From Cephalotus follicularis (taxonomy: Eukaryota > Streptophyta > Magnoliopsida > Oxalidales > Cephalotaceae), in NCBI GenBank assembly GCA_001972305.1, contig BDDD01001785.1, positions 186,001 through 250,000 on the forward strand: a stretch of DNA of 64,000 bases, in the 5' to 3' direction. Under the pieces are notes generated by a model. It was not told where the DNA came from, ran no database searches, and worked only from the letters and a program-made list of their open reading frames with translations. Position numbers and translations under genes: made by a program. Positions 11,281-22,330 of the stretch are shown here, one piece after another (position 1 is the first letter of the stretch; the number at the start of each line of letters is the position of its first letter).

Positions 11281-11942
11281 GAAAGGAAGGGTAATGGTGC
11301 GAATGCTGGGCAGCGCAACGTGGGAGGCCGAGTGTTTGCAATTACGACTCATCAGGCAGCTAATGCTCCAGGTACGGTTTCGGGTTTTATTTATGTTGGT
11401 AACTATAGAGCTTATGTGTTATATGATACTGGATCGACGTACTCGGTTGTAGCGAGATCTTTTGTTCGGCATCTTGGGATGCCTTCGCAGTTGTTTGATC
11501 CAGCTTTAGTTCTTTCTACCCCTATGAGGACATCTGTTGTGATACCTAAGTGTTTTTATGCTTGCCCACTTGTTTTTGATGATCGGATTCTTGATGCGGA
11601 TCTTTTTCCTATGGATATGTATGATTTCGATATGATTCTGGGTATGGATTGGTTGGATCGCCATCGGGCTACGATTGATTGTCATGCTCGGAGGATTCTG
11701 TTTGGAGATATGGACCGACCGGATTTTATTTATCATGGTTCACGGCTTATGAAAGATGTTAAGATTATATCTGTTATGAAAGCTCAAAAGTTAGTAGCTA
11801 AGGGCGCCGAAGGGTTTCTAGCTGTTGTGAAGGATGTCTCATGGGTCGAGCCTCGTCTTGAAGATTATCCTGTGGTTAGAGAGTTTTCTGATGTGTTTCC
11901 GGAGGAGATACCGAGTTTGCCACTGCAACGGGAAGTGGAGTT
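11239..11942 (+). pseudogene. pol: Element C protease and RT N-terminus, cut by insertion
   Basis: The frame starts at MGHFAKDC, the end of the zinc knuckle. It then gives an aspartic protease with an intact active-site motif LYDTGSTYSVV (Asp codon at 11425) and the flap-region phrase ILGMDWLDRH. The RT N-terminal phrase FSDVFPEEIPSLP follows. The frame leaves pol at 11942, where the Sirevirus mosaic was inserted. The duplicated gagtt lies at 11938-11942 and 14137-14141. The protease would cleave the Gag-Pol polyprotein. Confidence 0.88.
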
Positions 11943-12580
11943 TCTTCTATGCCACATCCAACTATCTTCATTTAAGGATACAAGGCATTTTACATTTTGA
12001 TTTTGAAGGTCATTTAAATTAGTAACATAAACATTGCCTTCTCTTTGTCCAATAAACTTAGTGGAGTTATTGTTGTTGTCTACAACTCTACATGAAGAAT
12101 TTTCAAAAATAACTCTACAATTCTTGTCACATAATTGACTTATGCTCAAGAGATTGTGTTTGAGTCCTTTTACATGCAATACATTAGAAATGGGAATATC
12201 TTTGTTACCTATGGAGCCGGTTCCAACGATTTGTCCTTTTGTATTATCTCCAAGGTTACGTTTCCTCCGTCTATTGGTTTCCAATTTATAAATAGACGTT
12301 TATCACCCGTCATGTGTTTGGAACAACCACTATCGAGGTACCAACGATTTTTCTTTGGTGATACCTACAAAACAAGAAAATTTTATGTTGAAGCCTTTGG
12401 TACCTAAGTTGCTTTGGGTCCGGGGGGGTTAGTAACAAATGTTCCTTTTGGAACCCATATAGTTCTTAATCTTAACAATTTAATTTCAATAATAAATTCC
12501 TTTTGTGCATATCATTTTTCTTGCGATAGCAAGTGTGTATAGTGTGGCCATGTTTATTGCAATAAATACAAGTCATGCTA
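11943..12580 (-). pseudogene. Sirevirus gag knuckle, protease and pre-integrase fragment
   Basis: Read on the minus strand from 12572: a CCHC knuckle CIYCNKHGHTIHTC, then a protease motif LDSGCSKHMTGD (around 12310-12345). After a one-base frameshift near 12260 comes a gag-pre-integrase segment with VLHVKGLKHNLLSISQLCD, ending at WMWHRR just before the WHRRLGH-type zinc site. Wording and order are typical of Sirevirus copia elements. Both ends are truncated. It is a fragment without function. Confidence 0.85.
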
Positions 12581-12805
12581 GATGAGACTTTTTGTATTTG
12601 CCTTGCTAAGAACCCTGTCCATCACTCTAGGACAAAACACATTGAAATTAGGTATCATTTCTTAAGAGAACATGTAGAATCTGGTGATATTATGTTAGAG
12701 TATATCCCCACCGAAAAACAAGTGGCGGATATCTTCACCAAGCCCTTAGATGAGAATTCTTTTTCTAAGTTTAGAAGAGAATTAGGTTTATGTGAACTTG
12801 AATGA
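12581..12805 (+). pseudogene. Sirevirus RNase H C-terminal fragment
   Basis: The plus-strand frame gives ICLAKNPVHHSRTKHIEIRY, followed by FLREHVESGDIMLEYIPTEK and DIFTKPL, then a natural stop at 12803. This is the conserved end of Ty1/copia RNase H. It adjoins the opposite-strand piece at about 12580 without linker. The following 12806-12974 is probably the matching 3' untranslated stretch, with one TCGA palindrome at 12916. Confidence 0.88.
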
Positions 12806-12974
12806 TATGTATTGTGTTTGAATAACATGTTTGATCGAATGAATTTTTGATATGATGATTTCTTTGTTATTTGTTCTGTTATTTGGCTTGATTTTCTGTT
12901 CTGCATTGAAAAACGTCGACTCCTTTTCTGGAAATTTTTTATGCTTTGCAAAACAGAGTCGACTAGTCTAAGGC

Positions 12975-13590
12975 TTTGAGGTCAAAGTCTTGTGATTGAG
13001 GTCAATCACGAATTTGTAACGATTTGCTGCCTTAATCAAATCGAGATAGTGGAAACTCAAGGAGCTCCCTTGGGAAAAGTGGACGTAGGCAAGAGTTAGC
13101 CGAACCACTCTAAAAAAAAAAGACATCGACGCCTTTCAATAGAGATCGACGCCATTTTCAGAATTCCCCGAAAAAGCATCGACTCAAAGGGAAGAGATCG
13201 ATGTAATGTTCAAAGCTTCAAGACCTGGAGATTTCCCAGAAAAGACATCGACGCCTTTCAAAAGAAGTCGACGCCTTTTCAAGTGAACAAGACCCGGGAA
13301 ACCTGGAACAGCTAGTTCGACCACTTCTAACGGCTACCAACTAAAAGACATCGACGCCTTTCACAAAGAAGTCGACGTCTTTATACCAGCAGAGATAAAA
13401 TTCAATAATTGCAACTCACATTATTAAATCAAAACCTTCCACAAATTAAGCAACGGCTACAAATCTTTTCTGGCTATAAAAGGAAGCATGAAACCTCAGA
13501 AGAAGTACCAAGAACAACAATAATTCAGAATTATCTACATCAATCACACAACATCAAGAGAAATCAAATTCAAGCATTCTAGTGTGCCAA
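12975..13590 (+). repeat. Sirevirus LTR pieces in permuted order
   Basis: 12975-13117 matches the downstream LTR part of K (reverse complement of about 63264-63415). 13118-13590 matches K's upstream part (reverse complement of about 63570-64000), including the palindromes, a TATA-like gctataaaagg near 13473 and the phrase caagcattctagtgt. In K the second block precedes the first, so the order here is swapped. Palindrome pairs have centres at 13127/13147, 13180/13199, 13249/13269 and 13352/13373. Confidence 0.75.
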
Positions 13591-13758
13591 AATGAGGTAA
13601 GTGAACTTCTAGAACTACTTGAAAAATTCAGTTTTGAAAATGTTTCTCTCAAAAAGACCGTTAAAGCACTTAATAAAGAAAATGCTAGTCTAAAACTTGA
13701 ATTAAAATGTTCATCCAATAAGACCTTAGAAGACAAGATCAAAATGGTAGACTTCTAA
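13585..13758 (+). pseudogene. Sirevirus gag coiled-coil fragment
   Basis: The plus-strand frame reads CQNEVSELLELLEKFSFENV, then a Lys/Leu/Glu heptad-like stretch ending KCSSNKTLEDKIK. Long coiled coils of this kind occur in Sirevirus gag downstream of the core. The stop at 13756 lies in the overlap with the next, opposite-strand piece. Confidence 0.65.
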
Positions 13759-14031
13759 GAATCTTTCTCACCATTTCGCTATTAGTGTAGCATTTATTCA
13801 ATGATTGTAAGGAGTTAATGATATTTGTAAATCTAACAAACATACCAGAAATATTTTCGTTTTCCTTCATAGAGAACATTTCGTATTCTCTTACAAGCAT
13901 ATTTATTTTTGCATCCTTGACTTGGTTTGTACCTTCATAGGTAACTTCTAATCTATCCCACATTTCTTTTGCGGTAGCGCAAGAAAATACTCTATTGAAT
14001 TCATTTGAATTTAAAGCATAACTCTTGCCAA
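13739..14031 (-). pseudogene. Sirevirus gag core fragment
   Basis: The minus-strand frame contains NSNEFNRVFSCATAKEMWD, LEVTYEGTNQVKDAKINML and NSEMVRKILRSLP, the UBN2-type gag core of copia elements. The frame stays open into the neighbouring LTR piece (14032-14068), giving a chimeric N-terminus that is a product of rearrangement. It is truncated at RSLP. Confidence 0.88.
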
Positions 14032-14136
14032 CGTCCACTTTTCCCAAGGGAGCTCCTTGAGTTTCCACTATCTCGATTTGATTAAGGCAGCAAATCGTTA
14101 CACCTCACAAATTCGTGATTGACCTCAATCACAAGA
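14027..14136 (-). repeat. Sirevirus LTR fragment, inverted relative to 12975-13115
   Basis: It contains gtccacttttcccaaggg and gcaaatcgttacacctcaca, close to 63285-63395 of LTR K and to the reverse complement of 12990-13100. It forms the right end of the mosaic, next to the second gagtt. Confidence 0.8.
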
Positions 14137-15060
14137 GAGTTCACCATTGAGCTCATTCCTGGGGTGGCACCTATATCTAAAGCACCTTATAGGATGGCAC
14201 CGTTAGAGTTGCAAGAGCTGAAAGAGCAGTTGCAAGAGTTGTTAGATCGGGGTTTCATCCGGCCGAGTGTTTCTCCGTGGGGAGCTCCGGATTTGTTTGT
14301 GAAGAAGAAAGACGGATCTATGAGACTGTGTATTGACTACAGAGAACTAAATCGGATCACTGTTCATAATAAATACCCTTTGCCTAGGATTGATGACCTA
14401 TTTGATCAACTCCGAGGTGCACGGTATTTTTCTAAGATCGATTTGAGGTCTGGATATCATCAGTTGCGAATAAAAGATGAGGATGTGCCTAAGACCGCTT
14501 TCCGCACACGGTATGGGCACTATGAATTTCTGATGATGTCGTTTGGGCTTACGAATGCACCGGTAGTTTTCATGGACCTAATGAATCGGGTTTTTCATGG
14601 GTTTCTGGATCGGTTTATGATTGTGTTCATCGACGATATCCTTGTGTATTTGAAATCAAAGGAGGAACATGAAGAGCAACTTTGTATAATGCTTGGCATT
14701 CTGAGGAAGAATCAGCTATACGCAAAGTTTTCGAAATGTGAGTTCTGGTTGGAACAGGTGGAGTCTTTAGGTCAAGTGGTTACAGCGGAAGGGATTACTG
14801 TGGATCCTGCTAAGGTTGAAGCTATTACTATATGGCTGAGACCTACTGCAGTATACGAGGTTCGGAGCTTTTTGGGTTTGGCTGGTTACTATAGGCGGTT
14901 CGTGGAAGGCTTCTCCTCCATAGCCTTGCCACTGACTCAGCTTATGGGGAAGAGAGCGAAGTTTGTGTGGAATGATGAACGGGAGGCAAGTTTCGAGAAA
15001 CTGCAGAACGGTCTTGTGTCTGCACTGATTCTTCGTTTACCATCTGGGTTCGGGAGGATA
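14137..15060 (+). pseudogene. pol: Element C reverse transcriptase, main part
   Basis: The frame resumes [20 protein letters not shown] right after the mosaic. It runs through RT landmarks: [51 protein letters not shown], and the catalytic FIDDILVY (codons 14626-14637, both Asp intact). It continues through [14 protein letters not shown] and [17 protein letters not shown] frameshift near 15055 ends it at the RT/RNase H border. RT copies genomic RNA into cDNA in the particle. Loss of the N-terminal junction and the frameshift make it inactive. Confidence 0.93.
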
Positions 15061-15420
15061 CCAGATTTATAGTGATGCTTCTAAAAAGGGTTTGGGTTGT
15101 GTTCTGATGCAGCATGGTCATGTGATAGCATATGCTTTGAGACAGTTGAAGCCTTACAAGTTGAATTACCCTACACATGATCTCAAGTTGGCGGCAGTTG
15201 TGTTTGCATTAAAGATTTGGAGGCACTACTTGTATGGAGAAACTTGTGACATCTTTACCGATCACAAGAGTCTCAAGTACATCTTCACGCAAAAGGAGTT
15301 GAATATGAGTCAGAGGCGTTGGTTAGAGCTTTTGAAGGATTACGATCTGAATATTCAGTACCACCCTGGTAAAGCAAACGTGGTAGCTGATGCTCTGAGT
15401 AGGAAGAGTTTTGGGAGTGT
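15061..15420 (+). pseudogene. pol: Element C RNase H
   Basis: In the shifted frame the text is [15 protein letters not shown], then [20 protein letters not shown] and [12 protein letters not shown], ending [19 protein letters not shown]. These are the RNase H blocks of Ty3/gypsy pol; the D..S and TDH acidic positions are kept. It degrades the RNA strand of the hybrid during reverse transcription. It is continuous with the integrase N-terminus up to the stop at 15878. Confidence 0.92.
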
Positions 15421-16690
15421 GGCAGCTTTGGTTACTCTGTCACATTTGATAGCATATATGGAGCGATTGGATTTGAATCTGTTTGTTCGAGGTTCAGATG
15501 GATATATGGCTAGCATGTGTATGCAGCCTACCCTTATATCTCAAATTAAGGTAGCTCAGAGTGATGACGGTGAACTTTTGGCCTTGGTTCAGAATGTTGA
15601 AAAGGGTAAACAGTCAGAGTTCCGTGTGGATGAGCATGGAGTGATCTGGTTGGGTAGTCGGTTATGTGTTCCGGAAGATACTTCTACCAGATATGCTATT
15701 TGGTCTGAAGCACATAGTTCTCCGTTCTCTATTCATCCGGGTTCTACAAAAATGTACAGAGACTTAAAGGAAAATTTCTGGTGGAACGGAATGAAGAGGG
15801 ATGTAGCGGAGTTTGTCAGGAAGTGTTTGGTCTGTCAGCAGGTCAAGATCGAACACCAGCGTGCTAGTGGTTTGTTATAGCCCTTGGAAGTTCCAGTATG
15901 GAAATGGGAGAGTATTACGATGGATTTTGTTATCGGCTTGCCGAGAACTTACAGGAGAAACGATGCTATTTGGGTTGTGGTGGATCGGTTGACCAAATTG
16001 GCTAACTTCTTGGCAATCCGAGAGGACTTTTCGGTGGACCGCTTGGCGGAGGTTTTCCAGCGGGAGATTGTGAGATTGCATGGGACTCCCGTATCTATTG
16101 TTTCGGATAGGGATCCCCGTTTCACTTCACGGTTTTGGAAGGGGTTTCAGAAAGCTTGGGGTACGAGGCTAAATTTCAGTACAGCTTTCCATCCACAGAC
16201 AGATGGGCAGACAGAGAGAACCATTCAGACCTTAGAAGATATGTTGAGGTCTTATGCTTTGGAGTGGACTGGGAGCTGGGACGAGTATCTGAGCCTAGTA
16301 GAGTTTGCCTACAATAACAGCTGGCATGCTAGTATTCGTATGGCTCCGTTTGAAGATCTATATGGAAGGAAATGTCGAACTCCGACGTGCTGGGATGAAG
16401 TCGGAGAAAGAGTTATGGAGGGACCAGAGCTAGTACGAATCACTACTGAGAAAGTGGCTATAGCAAGGGAGAGGTTGAAGACAGCTCAATCTCGACAGAA
16501 AAGTTATGCAGACAAACATCGAAAGGATTTGGAGTTCAAAGTAGGTGAACACGTGTTCTTAAATGTTTCACCTTGGAAAGGCGTCCGACGGTTCGGACTG
16601 AAGGGAAAGTTGAGTCCGCGGTTCATTGGACCGTTTGAAGATCTGGAGAGGGTTGGCGCAGTTGCGTATCAGTTAGCTTTGCCTCCATAG
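15421..16690 (+). pseudogene. pol: Element C integrase
   Basis: The zinc region contains [19 protein letters not shown] and CLVCQQVK, then an in-frame TAG (15878) follows ASGLL. The core, from 15884, has the catalytic triad: Asp in TMDFVIG (residue about 14 of this segment), Asp in VSDRDPRF (75) and Glu in DGQTERTIQ (111). The 35-residue gap between the second and third is the DD35E pattern. A second stop (TAG) at 16688 follows QLALPP, just before the chromodomain. Integrase inserts cDNA into the chromosome and generates the 5-bp target duplication. Confidence 0.93.
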
Positions 16691-16960
16691 TTGGCACATG
16701 TCCATTATGTGTTCCATGTGTCCTTGTTGAGGGGTTATCAGTATCATCCCCTACACGTGGTCCACTATTCTCTGGACAGCATTCGGGAGGATCTATCTTA
16801 TGATGAGGAGGCGGAGACTATTCTGGATCGACAGGAACGGGTTACACGTAGCAAGACCGTTTCGTTTGTGAAGGTGTTATGGAGGAACCATCCCGAACGT
16901 GAGGCTACTTGGGAGATGGAGGAGCACATTCGGGAACGATACCCTCGTTTGTTCGTTTAA
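16691..16960 (+). pseudogene. pol: Element C chromodomain-type pol C-terminus
   Basis: It starts AHVHYVFHVSLLRGYQ and contains the motif block ILDRQERVTRSKTVSFVKVL, then ATWEMEEHIRERYPRLFV and a natural stop. A short chromodomain of this form ends Tekay-type chromoviruses and is thought to steer integration to heterochromatin. It is separated from integrase only by the stop at 16688. Confidence 0.88.
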
Positions 16961-16998
16961 GATATGTGTATGTTAAGATTTAGGGACGAAATCTTCTT

Positions 16999-17013
16999 TT
17001 TAGGGGGGGTGGA
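16999..17013 (+). other. Element C polypurine tract
   Basis: taggggggggtgga directly precedes TGTAATACCC at 17014. The conserved phrase gggacgaaatctt lies just upstream. Confidence 0.85.
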
Positions 17014-19830
17014 TGTAATACCCTGCTTACCTGTACGTATTTTTCTTACGGGTTTTATATGTTTCGTTTAAGTATCTGTATGTTTTACGTTGGGTTTATG
17101 TTTTTGGGCTGACTGATACCAGCCTTAGTTTTGGGCATGTTAGTATGGGCATTTTGTTGGGTAAATTTAGTCATATTATTATTATTACTATAAACCAATT
17201 TACAAATACAAAATTATTATCTTATATTTACAATCGATTTTATTAAATTGTATTTTCAAAATTTGTTTTTAAAACATAATCCTTTATCTTAATTACTTTC
17301 CTTCTCCCTCTCAAGCTCTCTCTCCCGTATCCCTCTCTCTCAAATCTCCCTCTCCCGCACAACTCTATCTCTCTCCTTCTTCTCACCCTGAAAATCTACC
17401 TATATTCCTTATCTAACAGATTGGTTTTTCCTTTTCTTTCTATCCTTTCCCGCTTTGGTTTCTTTTGCTATATATGTGAGACAATGCCATTGAATTGGCC
17501 ATCTCTTTCTGTGTGTTGCTACTACCGAATTTGCTGAGCAATTGGGGCTGTGATTTCTGTGTTTACATACTCCATTGATAAGGTTAGTTTCATCAAGATT
17601 CAATTCGGTAATTGTTTCATTGATATTGCATGGCACTGTCAAAATTTTGAGTGTGTATTTCTCTCTTTTGATTCTATCGAACAGCTGTGTTCTTCTTTGA
17701 TTTGTGTAGCCATTGCAGGTCAGTTTGTTTCCCTACTGTGATGGTTATGTGTTGTGTTATCAAGGAATTGTTTTCCCATGTATAAGTTGCTAGAAAAGGA
17801 GTAGTTTTGATTTCTACCTTCCTGTTTTTCTGTCAAAAATAAATCCTGTGTTTGTGGCAATCTATAGACACCTAGGGAGTGTTATATATTTTGGTTTTGA
17901 TGCATGTGATCATCATAAATGGACAGAATTGGAGCTATGCAATTGTATGTGATGGTTTAAGTTTTTCTGTCACATTAAATAAATTTCTGTCAAAAGGTCT
18001 CTATCGAATTCAGTGTTATAACATCATTTTACATGCCATATAAAGTTGTTTTTCATGTTGGTAATCTTCTGGTGTTGAAAAATCCGAGTTTTGGCAACTA
18101 GATTGCACAAAACTGCACTAAACTGTTGTTCTGTCACCAAGGGCAGTCGACTGCCCGTATGAACAGTCGGCTGGTTAGTTTGTGTAGTCGGTTGTCTTGT
18201 GCGAACAGTTGACTGTCTTATGTTGAGTAGTCGGCTGGACCCCTGATTCAGTCGACTACTTTCATGTCCAGGTTGAGTAGTCGACTGGCCCTGTTGTGTA
18301 GTCGACTGCCACCCCTTGAACAGTCGATTGGATCCCTGAAACAGTCGGCTGGACTGTCCTGTAACTTCCTGTTTTCATCCGTTTGTTCTTCCGATGATCC
18401 GAGTCTATTTTAAAGATCATTATGATTCTGTTTTATGCCTAAAATGAATTTTAGACCCTTATTTGAACATTGTTATGTTGTTTAGATTATTGTGCTACGT
18501 GAGGCAAATTAAGTTTACCGGATATTCGTAAGTTAGTCTGTGATCGCACAAGGTACGAATTTTCGTTCCTTGATAAACTCTTACTGATTCAGTTCTGTTT
18601 TGAGAATAAATATAGATTCCTTGTTTTGGTTTTATCTGAATTGAAGTTGTTTTGTTTTAATGAGATATGTGGATATTTCTCTTTTGGACATCTGGTTTAT
18701 TTGAAATAAATTCAGTTTTATGAATATGCCTCTTTTCAGAATATGAACTCCGTTATGTTTGGAATTTGAAATAAAGTCAGTTCATATTTTATTGAATGAA
18801 TATTTTCTGGCTTAATGAATTCAGTTATGTTATGTTTACGAAATGTTATGCAAATGCCTCTTCATTGTGAAAAGTAAAGAGTTGCCTTTTATAATGAAAG
18901 TATACGTGAAACTATATCGTTTGAGAACGATTTATGATTATGTTTTGGGAAACCTTTCCATGTGTTTTAAATTGATTTGAGGAAATCAAGTTTTTCAAAT
19001 GGTGAAATACTGAGCTTCTATAACCACCTATGGGAGTACCATAGGCATGCTGTGGGCCTGTCACGGGGGCATGACACTTTCCGTAACGGTGTGATTTGTT
19101 TACTGCGTCTCTTTGGGATATCCTTGGATAGGATTTGTGATAGAAGCGTATGGATCGATCCTAGTTATATGTTTTGGGATATGTTATGTTATGGGGAATT
19201 GTATGTGTAGTACCGTACACTGCAATTCCATTTGGCAATGTGGGTGTCGCGAACCCCTTGCTACTATGTGTTTCTGATATGTTATGGGTTTTGGTGCTCA
19301 GTTATGGAACCTATGTTTTGGAAAGGTATACTTCATGGTTTCAAGTTATGAACTTGGTTTATATGTTTTGCCGTGGGTATTTATAAAGTATGTTTAAACT
19401 ATTTTATTGCTTAAGATTTCTGCTTTAAAGTACTTTTGAAATCTTCTTGCTTTAAAATATCGTTTACTGTTTTACATTCTATATTCGTACTGAGGTTTGC
19501 TCAGCCGCGTTTTTGTTTCCATGCGGCAGGTTATCAGGAGCGACAGGGCAATGTGTGATGAGAGTGACTCCCTTATGTCTGAGGATCATCTAGGAGCTGA
19601 TTCCTTTGTGTTTATGTGGTCACAGTGGACCTGTTTAATAAACAATGTGTCAATTTCAGTTATGACCTTTGGATTATGAATAAGTTTCAGTTTATGATTA
19701 GTTTCAGTATGTTTTGGATATGCTTTAAACCATCACGTATTTAATAAAGATGAACTTTTCTAGTATGTTATGTTATGTTAAGTTCTGTAATAGGCACTTG
19801 TAGCGACTCCCACAGATCGGGGGTGTTACA
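17014..19830 (+). repeat. Element C 3' LTR
   Basis: It starts TGTAATACCCTG and ends GGGGTGTTACA; target copy tacag follows. It is almost co-linear with the 5' LTR (2817 versus 2819 bp). The palindrome array is repeated at 18140-18360. Confidence 0.93.
18140..18360. repeat. CAGTCGACTG palindrome array in C 3' LTR
   Basis: It is the counterpart of 8327-8540 with first centres at 18148 and 18168. A few units differ from the 5' copy by single substitutions (for example cagttgactg for cagtcaactg), so the array has diverged in place while spacing is kept. Confidence 0.8.
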
Positions 19831-20117
19831 TACAGTATGGCAAATCAAAACATGCTACAGAGATAATCCATCCATCCCAACCTGTCTCATTTAATACAAT
19901 TCATATAAGTAATGCATAACATGATCTTAACGAAACCATATACAATAACAATACAATCCCAAAAACCACTACTATGCAAGATCCATCTGATGTATCTATC
20001 CATCTCGATCCACTTCACTGTGATTCATCACCTGTGTCTGAGCTCGACCCATTCTGTACAAAGGGGAAATGGGTTAGCGATATAATGTCGCGTAGGGTAT
20101 GCTATGTGCTATGTATG
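19831..20117 (-). repeat. Element B 3' LTR, piece 3
   Basis: It begins with the second tacag and matches 36852-37142 of the other B LTR. It includes the conserved inverted repeat near 20043-20078 and ends with gtatg (20113-20117), the target copy for element D. Confidence 0.9.
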
Positions 20118-20989
20118 TGTCACACCCCGTCTTTCCACAACATAAAAGTGGTAAAGCAATCAACATAAAATTATCCAACTCGTGCAAAAATACCAATAAT
20201 TTAAAACCTTTAATAGCGGAAGCAATAACTTAACGAGCTGAATATAAAAACACATCACGCATCCCATACTACGTGATGCCCGATAAACCAAACACAACTG
20301 TTGATCGCTCAAAACGGAGAGTGAAATAATACATCAGTACAAAATAACGAAATATCATTTATTACAAAATCCAAATGACATGATCAGTGTTCAATAACCA
20401 GAATACATAAATAAAGAGATAACAAGCTTTCTCTTTAAATCTCCGTGCATGCTCCATGTCAAGACCACTCCATCAATCTGTTACAGTAGGGGTTAGCCTT
20501 TGTCCTCACTCGGCTAAGTGAATAAACCCATAAATACAGTTCGAGTCATAAGATAAAGAGTATCATGAATGAATGCATAAAGATGAGCCATGACATGTAA
20601 TTTTTACAGTAAATATATCTCCGTGTGTACATATAAAAATATATGCATACCCACAATACAAGTATAACTCAAAAGTTATATCAACACAAGCAGTAAATAT
20701 GTTCCCAAAAAGGAACCAGACAAACCAGTCGTCATGACCGTCGCCACCTCCTGGCCCCAACGTCACGCACTCTTGCTTTAAATTCAGGTGTTGACAAATA
20801 TACATTTTCGTACCCAAATGATCATAATAATCATGCAAGCTTTTCAAAATGGTTTTAACACTTTTAGGAAAGCAACCATAATGCAATCACAGTAACAATG
20901 CAACCATATGCTCAGAATGCATCTAGGTTCGTTCCTAGGGTCGTTTCGGGTCTAACAGGTCCCATTCGAGCGAAATCCTGCTGATCAGG

Positions 20990-22160
20990 GGAAAAGACGT
21001 CGATGTCATCCCTAAAGGCGTCGATGTCTTTTTCATACCAGAGGCATCAGTTACGAGTCTTGATTCTAATGGGCATAGAATCCGGCCTTTTAATCCATCA
21101 TGTGATCGGATATCACTCTATAAACGTTTAAGGAATGCTACTGGTTAACAACAACACAACCAGAACATCAAATCGAAATCAAACAGGCAATCCCAAGTGG
21201 CTTAAATGGTCATCTGAAACGAACATCACAGCTCATACAATTTCCCAGAAAAGGAGTCGATGTCTTTGTAAAAGACGTCGATGTCATTTTCCACACAGAA
21301 CGTGTTTTCCAGATTTAACACACCAAGCTATTATCACATCCATTCTTTACACAACAGATTCACCTATTCATGTAATAGCACATGCATGATCAACTCACTG
21401 TATCTCAGTAACATTACAACAAGTTTAGAACCACAATCCAGTCATTAACATGCAATTCACCATGTTTATCCATTATCTCAAAACTCAAAATACATATATA
21501 AATCCATCACTTTCCCCTACCTTGTTGTTACAAGTTAGGAACTGGAAAGTCCACCTCTTTTACTATCCCAACAGGTCACAGCAGCCTCTCTAGGTCCGTC
21601 CCGTAGCTGCACCAGTAGCTCCAAGCTCAACAATGGCACACACACACTCACTGTTTTCTTCTGGTGTTATAAAACGAGAGAGTGAAATGGGGAGGGTCAT
21701 TCTTATGCAGATTTCTCCCACCTAACACCCTTCTTCTGTCATTTAATAGGACAGCCCCGAGATCTCTCCCACTTCCAGGTTTTCTGCATTTCTTTTTGTT
21801 TCCTATTCTTGCCTTTTGCAGGTTGCATGGTAGGATGGCATGATTCCTTGCATGTTCCATGTGAGGGTAGGTTTTAGTGCTCCTGGTCAGTACACCAGCA
21901 TGCCCAACACGTCGAAACGCACTTGGAAAGGCATTAGGTAAAGCCTTTAAACAATTCCCCTTGCATGTTATTATGCCGACGAAGAACGTGCTGGCCATTC
22001 TTACAAAGGCGTCGACGTCATTTCTTAGACGTCGATGTCTTTTGCTTTTTGTAAGAAGATGTCGATGCCTTCTTCCGTTGTCGACGTGCATGTCCCTACA
22101 AACACGTGTGCCCTGACTCCCAAAGGCGTCGAAGTCTTTTCCAAAGACGTCGATGTCTTT
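20990..22160. repeat. Paired TCGA-centred palindromes in LTR D1
   Basis: The family form is AAAGACRTCGAYGYCTTT. Five pairs have spacing 21, 21, 20, 19 and 21 bp. Pairs are separated by 30 bp to over 700 bp, so pair spacing is kept but pair position is not. The same pairs recur in D2 (25510-25545, 25760-25800, 26540-26700), D3 (31670-31830) and F. Confidence 0.85.
21648..22091 (-). other. 147-codon open frame in LTR D1, same in D2 and D3
   Basis: It starts MHVDNGRRHRHLL and ends in FYNTRRKQ. It is rich in Arg, Lys and His, with no recognised domain. The same frame and length are open at 26180-26623 and 31310-31753, in sense relative to the element. The F copy (45318-45761) starts upstream and stops early. 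Part of it translates the palindrome units. Recent common descent of the LTRs may be the only reason it is open, so I do not call it a gene. Confidence 0.3.
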
Positions 22161-22330
22161 GTCTCAGAACGTTGCCGTTTCAAGCTTTAACATACACACT
22201 CCATTTCCAAGTCCATAACTAGGGTTTGCAAGCATCTTTTGAGTCCAAAACTCAACATTCTTATTAAATCAAGTTTAATGATTACATCATAAATGGAAAT
22301 ATTACATTCAGGAAAATACCGGGCGTTACA

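Larger units (their letters stand above)
11943..14136. mobile_element. Mosaic insertion made of Sirevirus fragments in both orientations
   Basis: A 2194-bp block interrupts C's RT exactly between two copies of gagtt. It contains at least six Ty1/copia Sirevirus pieces: knuckle-protease-pre-integrase (minus), RNase H C-terminus (plus), an LTR with its halves in swapped order (plus), a gag coiled-coil piece (plus), a gag core piece (minus) and another LTR piece (minus). The two LTR pieces at 12975-13115 and 14027-14136 form a ~110-bp inverted repeat. The ends read tctt...aaga. The clean 5-bp duplication suggests integration of a pre-assembled chimeric cDNA; break-repair filler is the alternative. 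Confidence 0.75.
7198..19830 (+). mobile_element. Element C: Ty3/gypsy chromovirus (Tekay-like), defective
   Basis: LTRs of about 2.82 kb (7198-10016 and 17014-19830) bound a 7 kb interior with gag, protease, RT, RNase H, integrase and chromodomain in the gypsy order. tacag flanks both sides (7193-7197, 19831-19835). The two LTRs are nearly the same length and very similar, so insertion is fairly recent relative to A and B. Several stops, frameshifts and a 2.2 kb insertion in RT make it non-functional. Confidence 0.93.
20118..22330 (-). repeat. Element D LTR D1 (3' LTR of interior 1)
   Basis: On the minus strand it starts TGTAACGCCCGG and ends ...GGGGTGTGACA. It holds palindrome pairs with centres 21001/21022, 21258/21279, 22013/22033, 22063/22082 and 22130/22151. 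A 147-residue open frame spans 21648-22091. Confidence 0.92.

Noticed and set aside
11943..14136. Helitron or DNA transposon explanation for the mosaic
   Set aside because: No TC...CTRR ends with a hairpin, no long terminal inverted repeats at both edges; the 5-bp duplication fits retro-integration better.
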